Notes under the pieces: generated by a model
Seen by the model: the letters and a program-made list of their open reading frames with translations, nothing else
What the model was told of the DNA's origin: nothing
Database searches by the model: none
Assembly: GCA_001792895.1 (NCBI GenBank)
Contig: MARA01000037.1
Span: 1-64,000 of the forward strand
Reading direction: 5' to 3'
DNA length: 64,000 nucleotides
Origin: Lentinus brumalis
Taxonomy: Eukaryota > Basidiomycota > Agaricomycetes > Polyporales > Polyporaceae
Made by a program: the position numbers and the translations under genes
Shown: piece by piece, positions 11,550 to 23,000 of the stretch
How positions within the stretch are numbered: the first letter of the stretch is position 1
Layout of the letters: each line of letters opens with the position of its first letter

Positions 11550-12580
11550 TCGCGTCCAAATCGCGTTTTCATTGCTTGTCGCCAGCACCGACTCGACTCC
11601 GCCGTCTCCCGGACCCATCCCTCACTGGACGAACCTGTTGTAGGCTCACCTAGCACACGCTCTGCGACGCTCGTACATCAGCACAGCGGTCCAGGAACAG
11701 CCGGCGACATCGCCGACACCCTCGCGAACTGCCGCACTGCCGCACAAAACCGGCTCTATCTCTCGCACCCAGGCCCCAACCACGCTCAAACCAACTTGCA
11801 TGGAGCGCACCGAACGATTCCCATCACGCCCAAACGCTCAAACGCCCTCCGCGTCGGTCTCAAATTCGCGCAAAAGCGCGATTTCATTGCATTTTCGACC
11901 AACTCCGCCTCCCGACGGCTCTCCCGCCTCGACCCCGGCCCCGATCGCCGCGAAACTCTTCCAGGCGGGTGCGTATACTCCTACAGACCGTGTGCGATGC
12001 GTTCTCGCGCCCGTCTGCCGGGTTCTAAAAAATCCGCTCCGAGGGGCGAGTCGCCCGCCCCGCCGCACAGACCCGGCTCTGTCTCTCGCACACGGACCCC
12101 GACCGTCCTCAAACCAACGCTCCCGGGACGCACTGAACAGTTCCCATCGACCTCGCACGCTCGCACGCCGCCCCGCGCCGGTCTCAAACTCGCTCGACAT
12201 CGCGATTTCATTGCATTCCGAGGCCGACTGCGGCTCGAGGCGGCTCTCCCGGCGCGGCCCCGCACCCGATCGACGTGAAACTAGTTCAGGCGAGTCGGTG
12301 CGGTCCTAGAGACCGGGTGCGGCGCGTCCTCGCGTCGTCTGGCCGGTTTGAGAAGTTCGCTCGGGTGGGTCGCCCGGGGCTGAGGCCCGGGAGCGAAGGT
12401 GCTCTCCCGCCTCGACGGCGTCCCGGATCGCCGCGGAATTCGTGCAGCGGGCGGCCATGGTCCTGTAGACCGTGTGCGCTGCGTTCTCGCGTCCGTCAGA
12501 CGGGTCCGCAAAATCCGCCCGAGAGCGGGTCGCCCGGATGCGACAAGCGCGAACCTCGTGAGTCCGGCCTCGGGCAAGAG
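11550..12580. repeat. Degenerate ~320 bp tandem repeats inside spacer S
   Basis: The motif cgattttcattgc or cgatttcattgc recurs at about 11563, 11879 and 12203, each time followed at similar distances by gctctcccgcctcgacc-like and gtgcg...cgttctcgcg-like blocks. A shortened fourth monomer starts near 12400. Monomers are clearly diverged from each other, so this repeat is older than the 9.4 kb duplication, and it recurs at the same place in spacers 2-4. Confidence 0.65.
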
Positions 12581-13129
12581 CGCAGCTATTCGGTACTGAC
12601 TGGGGATGTTCTGTAGAGCGTTATGTCGACTCTGCAGCCCTGAGTCGGCCAGGATTCGAGCTCGGCGGGGGGCAGCGTGAGGACGACACACCGCGGGGCT
12701 CGAAGGACTGGCCGGTCGGGCCCTGTGCGCTGATGGCTCGCTCACAGAGCATGCCCGGTGCTGACTGTCCGCAGTCTACACGACGTGCGTCAGGTGAGTT
12801 GCGCTGCTGCTCGGATTGCCGACACGCGCACGGAACACCTGTGTAGATCGTTCACGGCGGTCTCCATCCGCTATCGCGTAGAACAGCGGCGACCGCGGGG
12901 ACTATCCAGGCCACGAGCAGCGTGCCCTAGGGCGAGCGATCACCAGAGCACGCTGTTCTGGCTGGAATGACTTCACGAAAAGGTTGCGGCGGCGCATAAC
13001 GCGCAAGCCTCGTAGATACTCGATGTTCGTAGGGACACACCTTGTATCATGGACATTGCGTCGAATTGAAGCCGCACTCAGCCTTGTTCCGCGTCGAGTG
13101 TTCCGTGAGCGACGAGTGCAGGTCGAAAC

Positions 13130-14934
13130 CTAGAACACGAAGAGGTGAGTGCCGTGCGTTATCAATTGCCCAGACGCTTCTGACGTACCTTGCGGCTGTC
13201 TGTCGTCGTCGTGGCTGCGGCTGTTCTGAAGCGAGATGCGTCAACGCTGAATGCCGCCCCGTCGATTCGCGAGACCTGCAAACGTACCCGCCTGGCTGTA
13301 TCTCGGACCTGCGACCTGCGCCGTTCTCCCGGTATTCAATCGCTTCTGACTCCTCGCGCTGATGGATGACTGCACTCAGACCAAGGCCACAGACATCAAG
13401 TAAGAGCGATAATCCTACCTTGAAGCCCGGAGAAAGCCACCTGGCCAAGCCGCCGAAGTACTGCGCTACATTTCGCCGTTACGTTCGGCAATGGTTTCTT
13501 GTTCACGCGGAGACGTGGCTCGGACCTGCTGTGCGTAGGTCAGTGAACGGTGAACTTCAAGCCGATGTTATCTGACATACCTCCCTCTGCTGACTATGCT
13601 TGCTCACGTTCACCGACGGCCCGGCAGCGTACTCGAACTTGTCGGCACTTGATGGACATCAGCTCTGCGTCCCAACACACAGACGCTACGCTGGACCGCC
13701 TCTGTGCAGGTCACGTTCCTCCAGTACCCGGGACACAAGGAGTGCGTCTTCGCGGCGGCACGCAGTGTACGTGTTCGCTAGGCAATCAGAAGATCTACAT
13801 AGTGAGCAATCGCCGGATGTGCAAGATAGCCTGACTTACAAGGTGCCTTGTCTCTTCTAGGCACGTTTCTCGACGCGACCTACGCAGACAAGTCGAATCA
13901 GCATACCGCCGCCCGAAACTCGACGGAGCCTACGTACCTCAGGAGTGCAGTACGGTCGAACCACGGCAACGACGATGGTCGTGTGCCGAGGACCAGGGTG
14001 ATATGTAGTACGCTGGCCACGGACACCGGCGACTTGTTACACCGTCCGCCGGTAATCATCTGAGACACAAGTAAGTATGGAACCTGTGTTGTGCCTCACA
14101 GATCTGACGTACCTTCCATGGCAGCCTATGGCTATCTATCTTGCCGGTCTATGTACGCACCCACGGCTCTCAATCAGGTTTGCCCGGGAGTCCAACCGGA
14201 CTACTTACTCAGGCAGCGATCCCTGCGCGCGAGATTCCGATCGTACCTCCGTGGAGATACGACTCACCACCTGTACGTACGAGGTCTCCGACGCGACAGC
14301 AGTGGCGACCAGGGCAACAGCGGTACGTACTGCCGAGGAACATGCCGCACCTATGAACCGTGCGATCAGTCCTAGTATACGGAAACGACAAAATTGACAT
14401 ACCTGAGTAGCGGCGAAGGACGAGCTCGTGTTGGAGCGGCAGTTCTAGACGCGGTCAGTCATCACATGTCGCAGTCGCACCATTCGCATGCCAACACACC
14501 TGCTGGAGGACAACCGCTCCCCACTTCGCCTGGGACCGCCGGAGCGGTGTCCATGTACTGAAGAATGCCGGTTAGTAGCTGGAGAGAAGGACTGGGCCGG
14601 TGCAGCTAGAGAGTTGTAGAGTATCAGTTGCCGGTAGATCACCGCCGGAAAGCGATGCTCACGAATTCTCGCCTACGCAACACATGCAGTGGACCGCCGA
14701 GAAATGTACCGAAACGGCGACATGACTGTAAGAGATCCAGTGCGTACCCTGAAAGATATCGGGGCGTCAGCGGTGTGTAGGATAGGAAGGTGGGGACATA
14801 CTTACCACATGATTCATGAATGGCATTGCCGGTGAATGCTCATGGTCGCCCTCCTGGTCATCAAACTGACCTGACAGAGTTGAGATGAGTAAACAAGGCC
14901 AGGAACGCACGTGAGGTGAGTCGGAGTGACTTAC
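13130..14934 (-). other. Chain of 12 consensus spliceosomal introns on the minus strand of spacer 1
   Basis: Candidate introns, donor first: 14934-14871, 14805-14749, 14662-14606, 14402-14351, 14267-14223, 14208-14149, 14112-14060, 13937-13880, 13839-13795, 13580-13529, 13418-13370 and 13188-13130. All are 45-64 nt with GT[A/G]xG-type donors (GTATGT, GTAAGT, GTACGT, GTGAGT, GTAGGA), mostly a CTGAC/CTGAT/CTCAC-like branch site, and YAG acceptors. Segments between them range from 14 to ~214 nt. Some stay open across a junction (from 14059 for about 53 codons), but stops and indels prevent one continuous protein. A further one lies at 17029-16985. Together they suggest a real or recently decayed multi-exon transcript, perhaps non-coding. 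Equivalents of the 13130-14402 part: 22610-23876, 32041-33317 and 41503-43176. Confidence 0.6.
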
Positions 14935-17900
14935 GAGATGTGTTGCGAGTCTGCATAGGGCCGAGGAGTAGTACCGTGACAGTGATCATGCACGGTGCAC
15001 GCACTGACTGGGAGGATTGAAGCAGCAAGGCACAGTGTGCGAAGAGTAGCACAATATAGCATCGCAAGAATGTAGAGGGCGGGAAGGAGGCGGAGGCACT
15101 GGGAGATGGGAGGGATGTGTGTCGGAGAGGAGGAGGAGAGCACGGTATATATACACTTGGAGGGTCTCATCGGGCTGCGGGACCCCGCGAGACTCCTCAT
15201 GCAGATTACAAGAGCTTCCGGAGCTTGGAAGCACGAGGTGAGTCATCCCTGGTGGCGGACCAACCAGAACGCGACAGCGCAAGCTCGGCTGGAGAGGGTG
15301 GGCTAATGGGAGTGGGAAGCGGAAGACCTAGATATTCCAAGCATTAGCGTGTGTTCCGACGTTCGCAAAATTAGGGGCGCTGCTCGCCTAAATGGGCGCT
15401 CTGTGATGCATCAATTGGGGAGGCTTGGAATTACGAAGAGATTGTGGGATGCTGAGCAGGCGGTTGCAGTGGCGGGCGGAGAACTGCAGCTAGTTCCGTG
15501 TATCCCGTGTTCCCAGTCAGCAAGTAGACATCACCAGAGACGTAGCATTAGTCTTACCTATGGGTGTCTCCTATGGCCTCAGCATAATTGCATATGCTAC
15601 GAAACATGTTACGCCGCGATCTAGCGAGAAACAAGTCATTGCGACGAAATGGAGACACAGAGTAGATCATAAGACTTGCCACTTCTCATGTCTCAGTACC
15701 AGTATAGCACTACCAGTGAGCCTTCAGGTGCTTTGGCATGCCGGCTGCGGTTGTGCGCGATGTACGAAGGTGTAGAGGTGGCGGAAGGCCGCCCAGATCC
15801 AGATCTGTGCAAGGCGTAGTGGTGAAGCGCCAAGCAGCGCCGTTCACTTCGGACTCGTTCCGAAGCTCGCTCTCACGATCTGGCTTCGTCTCTCATCCTT
15901 ACACACTCCTAGCTGGCTGGTGCGTTCCTTGCTTGTGAGCTATATGTAGCATTTACAGATGAACACGGTGAGCCAAGCTGCAACCTGCCAGACTCAGACT
16001 CGGACATTGTCCGCAGTGTCTGCTTTTGTCTATGTATCCCACTATTTATTGCGCAGAGCTCCGAATAGTGCTTCCAATGTAGTGTGCTTTGTGCACACTT
16101 ACGGCCTGCGCTTGACCTACGACACTGCCTGGTGGCGGCATCGGATCCTGGCCATAGCAAATTTGATGAGCGTGATGAGCTGAAGTTCCCAGTGTGTCCC
16201 AAATGATGCGGGCAGCCTAGGCTCCCGGCTGCTAAGCGTCCCCAGGGCACGTAGCTAAGACCCGATCAAAGCGGCTCAACTCCGAGATGTACACCGCTGT
16301 GTCCTCGTACTAATGGGGCGCAATGTGGTATGCATCCAGAGCGAAGTACTGTATATCTCATATGTTCTGTCACGGTCGTACTGTGCTCCAGAATGCTCAA
16401 GAGTTGAGGGATCCCAGCGGGTGCATGCTGGATTCGACCATCCGACGGCTGAGGCGAAGCGAAGGCGGTATTCAGGCGAGCTGGACGGCGGAGATTGCGG
16501 GGCCAAGTGCAGCTCGCGAAGACCCACGGGCATAATGACCGTGTTGATGCAGACAATATTCAATGAGTTGCAGTCAGACCTCGTCTATTATCCCGCTGAT
16601 ACTACATTCCGGAGCATCTATCTACTCTACCCGTCCGGCAGTCACTGCACGACTTACAGTGTCTGGCCGGCCGCTGCACTATTTGCCCGTACAGGTGAGA
16701 GCCGCCGTCCAAGCCACCCGCCGGCCGTACGGCCATCGCAGTCAGGTCTGCCCGAAGATATACCTCCGCGTGATGTGATATCGCCTCTCGAGTCCCAGTC
16801 CCATCGCTGGCACCATAAACAACTGTCGAGAGGCCTGTTCCCCTCTGCGATGACGTTCTCCCCCTTGCGACATCGCAGACTCGACCAGCCTCACCGTCCT
16901 CGTCGCCCCGTGGCCGCCCCGCGCTCTCCATCATCCCTCCGCTTCTCTGCAACACGTAAACTGCGGGAGGACAGTCGGGGATCGCTGTAGGCAAAGGTGA
17001 GCTCCAGACCGTACACCTCTCGGACTCACCTGAAACGTTCGTGCTAGCATGGACACGTCCTCATGCAACATACTTCCCTCTGCGCGTAGCGAACACGACT
17101 TGCCCACTCCGGCCTACGCACCTGGCGTGCAAGCTTCTCCAGATGCGAACACGGCCACTCCCGGGCACCTACCGCGAACGTCTGGGACGGTACGAGCAGC
17201 TCTCGGGCTCGAAGGCTGCGCGCACGTCTCCGGCATGATCTCGCCGCTCCTGCGACCCTGCGGGCCGGCGCAGCTCCTACAGAGAACATGCACTGGTAGT
17301 CGTAATCGTTCTTGCACGGCACGGTGCCGTGCTGAGCTCTGCGGCCGCCAGATCGACCTACCTGTGAGTACTACGCTCGGTGGTTCCGGGTACTGATCTA
17401 TCGACTCACCGACGCGTCCGCAATACGCGAAGAGAGATGAGAGACTGGGAGGGAGAGGCTCGAAGGTACGCACCTGCTTGCTGATCATGCCCAGGAGCCG
17501 TACTTACCGATACGACCTACCTGAAGCAGAGTTTCGCAGGCCCCGGACTCGGGCAGGACAGACGCTGCGCCTGTCCGCTAGAACGGTATGTTTCAGCTCA
17601 TTCAAGGACATGGTACTTGCGCCTCACCGGCTGCCATCGATGCGAAGACGGCTTCAGTGCACGCACCTGTCTCGAGCAGCCTGAGCGTTCCGCCGGTGCA
17701 GACTCGGGCAGGACAGCCGCATGCGTGTCCTAGAACGGTACGTTTCAGCCTTTACCCCGCATAGTACGGCTACTCACCTGTGCGTAGAGTCAAGACGCGT
17801 TCGGGCTGCTCCGGCGACTCACCGACTGCAAGACTGCGCGAAGCTGAGCTCGACGCGAACGCGACTCCGATGTGCGTACCTGTGTGTCGTACTGTTCCGG

Positions 17901-18390
17901 GCCGTACTTACTGGATGCACAGCCTACCTCCTCCGTCTCGGACGCCAGCCTGCAGCGACTCACCGGCAGTAGAGTGCACGAAGCCCGATGCTTGGAGCAG
18001 GCGTCGCGGCGTGCGGAGTGATGCGTGTGCGCTGCAAGCAGGTATGTGTACCAGAGCGCGTCCTGCCTTGCGGCGGACGCGGCTTACCTGTGAGTACCGT
18101 TGTCGAGTTCCGAGCAGCGTCGAGCGTGGCGGAGAGCGGCAGAGGTGGTGGTCGCGGGAGGCAGGACGCGCCGAGACACGAGATCGCGTCAAGTCCGTGT
18201 ATTAGGCGCCCGTGTCTGTCGACGCAGAGAGCGTTTTCGGAGCGGGTTGCGGGCGGGAGCTCGGGGGAAAGTCGTGTATTTCGGCGAGCATGTACTAGTA
18301 GCTCGAATGCATCGATCTGTGCCCGCAGAGCCCGTCCCGCGGGCGAACGCAACCAGAGCGCACACCATCTGGGGGAAAGCCCTGACGTTT

Positions 18391-19560
18391 CTATATGCCC
18401 CCGAAACCGCCCTTTCCAACGTTTTTATCGGCGGGTGCTCGTCGACGATGCGATCGCACACCCGAGATCCAGCGAAGCGCGAACAAATATATTTCTCTGC
18501 CGACTACATGCGCTGCCCGAGCCACGGGCCCGTCCACGGACAGCGGCCCTCGCCATGTCTCCGCCGCGGGGTGCAGTGAGGGGACCATGTCGCAGTGCGC
18601 GCCGCCCATGCTGTTCATCTGCATACACGGGAGCTGTGGTTGCATGGGAGGATTCTGATAGTTCATGAACATGGAGTTGTCGGGGCTCAACTGCGCTCGA
18701 GGCCCAGTCTGTTGGGGAGGCATGGGATTACCTGCCATCCCGCCTGCCATGTTCGGCTGCTGCTGTCCAGGGGACTGCTGGTGCTGGTGCTGGTGCGGCA
18801 TAGACATCGAGTTCGCGAACGCGTTGTGTTGCATAGACTGCGGGATCCCATGCGCGTGCGGATGGGTCTGCGGCTGTCCCAGCGGCGGCATGAGCTGCTG
18901 CCCTGACGCCGTCCGCGCGTGAGGCGGGAGCCCGTTCGCGCCCTGCATCTGTCCCGCCCGGCCCATCGGCAATCCCATGCTCTCTGGCGACATTCCACCT
19001 CCCTGCGACGAGGACTGCTGGTGCTGCCGCATCTGCATCTGGATCTGCATCTGCTGCTGCGTCATCCCTCGCATCGCGTTCATTACGGGCTGCCCGTTCA
19101 TCACCATACCACCCGCCATGATCCCTGGCTGCATCCCTGGCATCCCATGCGCCCCCGCCTGCCCCACCATCGGCTGCGACTGCACGCGTCGGATGGCTTG
19201 CATGTTCGTCCCAGCGAGTCCGGCCATGCTCTGGAGCTGGCTCGGAGCGAGTCCGGCCATGTGAGAAGGACCCGCGCCTCCAGCGGGGTTCAGCGCGGGT
19301 CCGTTGGGGTGCTGGCCCATATACACCGGGCGACGGCCTGGCTGCATACTGAGGGGGTAGTTAGGATTGGAGGCGCCTGGCTGACCGCCCATGAGTCCGA
19401 GACCGGGGTTGCCGCCTTGGGTGTTTTGGAGGAGGGCCATGTTGTGCGGCATGGTCTGCTGGCCTTGCTGTGGTTGCGGTTGCATGTACTGCTGGCCCAT
19501 GAGGCCGGGGTGCATGTTGGGGACGCCTCCACGAAGCATGTCGGGATGAGGGACGTTCAT
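18391..19560 (-). pseudogene. Truncated LDB first exon, copy 2 (open frame)
   Basis: From the LDB start (MNVPHPDM) the frame is open for 389 residues. About the first 330 match the full-length LDB N-terminus. At the array joint (~18526-18580) it leaves LDB sequence and reads ~45-60 residues encoded by spacer S, ending KNVGKGGFGGI. The LIM-binding core and nuclear signals are absent. It keeps the LDB promoter upstream, so it could be expressed as a chimeric Gln/Met-rich peptide; that is inference. The exon's native donor site is not included. Confidence 0.75.
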
Positions 19561-20067
19561 GACGAGACGAGCGAGAAGTTCACCGACGCGAGGGCCAAGA
19601 CGCGATGTCGCATGCAGGAGGCAGACCACAGTGAGACACAGAGACTAGCCGCAGACAAAGCAAGGACGCCGCGGAAGACGACGGCAGAGGGATTTAAGGC
19701 CTCGAGGACGTCGAGGACGTCGAGGACGACGGAGAGCGAGGAAGGGAAAGTTGAGTCGCGTTGTGGCAGACGCACTCACACGCTTGAGCGACGGCACTGC
19801 TTCCACGCCACGAGCCCATCGCCTGCCCCGATGACCCCGCATTCCCTCCCGACTTTGCCCTCTTTTCCACTCGTTCTCGTCTGCTCATGACCGACATCTC
19901 TTAGAAGTCCTCGTGATGACCGCTGCCCAATATTCCACCCAAAATTCGCGGGGTTGGCTCGTTCGCCATGCCAGAATGCTTCCGCGCCGAGGGTATGTAT
20001 GTCGCGCGCGTATCTACGACTCGAGATCCGACATCGTAGCCGACCCCGAGTCCCGCAGCAGAAGGCA

Positions 20068-23000
20068 CTCCACCAGGCCTGCACTCCTCTGTCCTCTCTC
20101 GCTGCTCTCCACCGCTCTCTCTCCAGGCGCCCCGATCCCGCCCCGTGCCCAAGAGCTCTCATTGGCTCTCGTCCCGCTCTCGACACCGCCGTCGCCCTCC
20201 TTCGACCACGCTCAACCACGCTCTGGCCGCACTCGTTGCCCGTACTCAGCTGCCTCGAGCCCAGTGCGCACACCGCGTAGACGTGTTCGTATTTCGCGTA
20301 TACACCATGTAGTAAGCACCCGAATGCACCTTTTCTCAAACATGCCATGTCCCTCCGCTGCAAATCTCACTTCAACTCGCCGTCCTGCCGCCTCCCCACT
20401 TCGAAGGACTCTCATCAAGCACTACGTGAGTGCCCTCACCAACTTTCAGCGTGCGCACTCAAAGCAGTTCCCGGCCACGCTCCCCTCACGATCACTCCGT
20501 CTGCTGCTGTTATTTCTACGCCACCTCTCATAGCCGGCCTGCGTCGACACGAGTGCGTCCGCCGCGTGCACGCCGCAGACCGCGGTCTCCACCACAAAGC
20601 AAAAATCTTCGCTCGCTCGCCGTGCACCACCCCCCGCGACATTGACAGCCTCTCGGCCATCCCCCGCGACATCGGAGACAGTCTGCGCCGCGACCCCAGT
20701 GCAACACGGCCCGCTGCATCGTGTCACAGCAGCGCGGCGGCAACATACGCGCACCCCGGCCGCATATCGCAACGCATACACGCGCAGCCGTATGCGTTCG
20801 ATAGCCACATGCTGTACGAACACGGCGATATGCGCCCCGTGCGCAGGGGACAACGGTACGTCGCGCCATCCTCGAATTACCGCGCGCTCACCCACAAATC
20901 CGCAGATATCTCACCCCGCAGAGCTCCAGACGCGTCCCGACACACCGTCAAGACACGCCTGCACCTCCCCGGGACCGTACGAGCCGGTCTCGCGCCAATC
21001 CGCGGAGCTCGAGAATCGCGTCCAAATCGCGTTTTCATTGCTTGTCGCCAGCACGGACTCGACTCCGCCGTCCCGCGGACCCATCCCTCCGATCCAACTG
21101 GACGAAGGTGTTCTACGCTCACCTAGCACGCTCCCCGATGCTCGTACAACAGCACGTCCGTCCAGGAACAGCCAGACGACGACCTCGCGCACTGCGGCAC
21201 TCGCGCGCCCCTGCCGCACAGAACCGGCTCTATCTCTCGCACCCAGGCCCCAACCACGCTCAAACCAACTCGCATGGAGCGCACTGAACGATTCCCATCA
21301 CGCCCAAACACTCAAACCGCCCTCCGCGTCGGTCTCAAATTCGCGCAAAAGCGCGATTTCATTGCATTTTCGACCAACTCCGCCTCCCGACGGCTCTCCC
21401 GCCTCGACCCCGGCCCCGATCGCCGCGAAACTCTTCCAGCGGGTGCGTATACTCCTACAGACCGTGTGCGATGCGTTCTCGCGCCCGTCTGCCGGGTTCG
21501 AAAAAATCCGCTCCGAGGGGCGACTCGCCCGCCCCGCCGCACAGACCCGGCTCTGTCTCTCGCACACGGACCCCGACCGCCCTCAAACCAACGCTCCCGG
21601 GACGTACTGAACAGTCCCCATCGACCTCGCACGCTCGCACGCCGCCCCGCGCCGGTCTCAAAATCGCTCGACAGTGCGATTACATTGCATTCCGAGGCCG
21701 ACTGCGGCTCGAGACGGCTCTCCCGCCTCGACCCCGGCCCCAATCGACATGAAATCAGTTCAGGCGAGTCGGTGCGGTCCTAGAGACCGAGTGCGGCGCG
21801 TCCTCGCGTGCGTCTGGCCGGTTTGAGAGATTCGTTCGAGGTGGGTCGCCCGGGGTGAGGCCCGGGAGCGAAGGTGCTCTCCCGCCTCGACGGCGTCCCG
21901 GGTCGCCGCGGAATTCGTGCAGCGGGCGGCCATGGTCCTGTAGACCGCGTGCGCTGCGTTCTCGCGTCCGTCAGACGGGTCTGCACAATCCGCCCGAGAG
22001 CGGGTTGCCCGGGTGCGACGAGCGAACTCGTGAGTCCGGCCTCGGGCAAGAGCGCAGCTATTCGCTACTGACTGGGGATGTTCTATAGAGCGTTTTGTCG
22101 ACTCTGGAGCCCTGAGTCGGCCAGGATTCGAGCTCGGCGGGGGCAGCGTGAGGACGACACACCGCGGGGCTCGAAGGACCGGCCGGTCGGGCGCTGTGCA
22201 CTGATGGCTCGCTCACAGAGCATGCCCGGTGCTGACCGTCCGCAGTCTACACGACGTGCGTTAGGTGAGCTGCGCTGCTGCTCGGATTGCCGACACGCTG
22301 ACGGAACCCTGTGTAGATCGTTCACGGCGGTCTCCATCCGCTATCGCGTGGAACAGCGGCGACTGCGGGGACTATCCAGGCCACGAGCAGCGTTCCCTAG
22401 GGCGAGCAACCACCAGAGCGCGCTGCTCTGGCTGGAATGACTTCACGGAAAGGGTGCGGCGCAGCATAACGCGCAAGCCTCGTAGATACTCGATGTTCGT
22501 AGGGACACACCTTGTATCATGGACATTGCGTCGAATTGAAGCCGCACTCAGCCTTGTTCCACGTCGAGTGTTCCGTGAGCGACGAGTGCAGGTCGAAACC
22601 TAGAACACGAAGAGGTGAGTGCCGTGCCTTATCATTTGCCCAGACGCTTCTGACGTACCTTGCGGCTGCCCGCCGTCGTCGTGGCTGCGGCTGTTCTGAA
22701 GCGAGATGCGTCAACGCTGAATGCCGCCCCGTCGATTCGCGAGACCTGCACACGTACCCGCCTAGCAGCCTGCTGTATCTCGGACCTGCGACCTGCGCCA
22801 TTCTCCCGGTATTCAATCGCTTCTGACTCCTCGCGCTGATGGATGACTGCACTCAGACCAGGGCCACAGACATCAAGTAAGAGCGATAACTCCAACTTGA
22901 AGCCCGTAGAAAGCGACCTGGCCAAGCCGCCGAAGTACTGCGCTACATATCGCCGGTACGTTCGGGCCTCGGCAATGATTCCTTGTTCATGCGGAGACGG

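Larger units (their letters stand above)
10599..18525. repeat. Spacer S, unit 1
   Basis: About 7.9 kb with no recognised protein domain. The many open frames here are GC-driven and are not kept intact between units. Content from left to right: pyrimidine-rich GC-rich sequence; degenerate ~320 bp repeats (11550-12580); a minus-strand chain of consensus introns (12 between 13130 and 14934, another at 17029-16985); a purine-rich tract with a TATA-like gtatatatac (~15146); AT-richer sequence (15350-16300); and decayed short repeats full of splice-donor-like motifs (17040-18100). No rRNA, tRNA or transposase was recognised. Compared with units 2-4 it has a private 15 bp insertion near 14000. Confidence 0.85.

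Noticed and set aside
21498..21513. tRNA-like B-box (ggttcg followed by aaaaaatcc) in spacer S
   Set aside because: The spacing is wrong for a B-box, no A-box or acceptor stem was found, and unit 1 reads gttct instead of gttcg.
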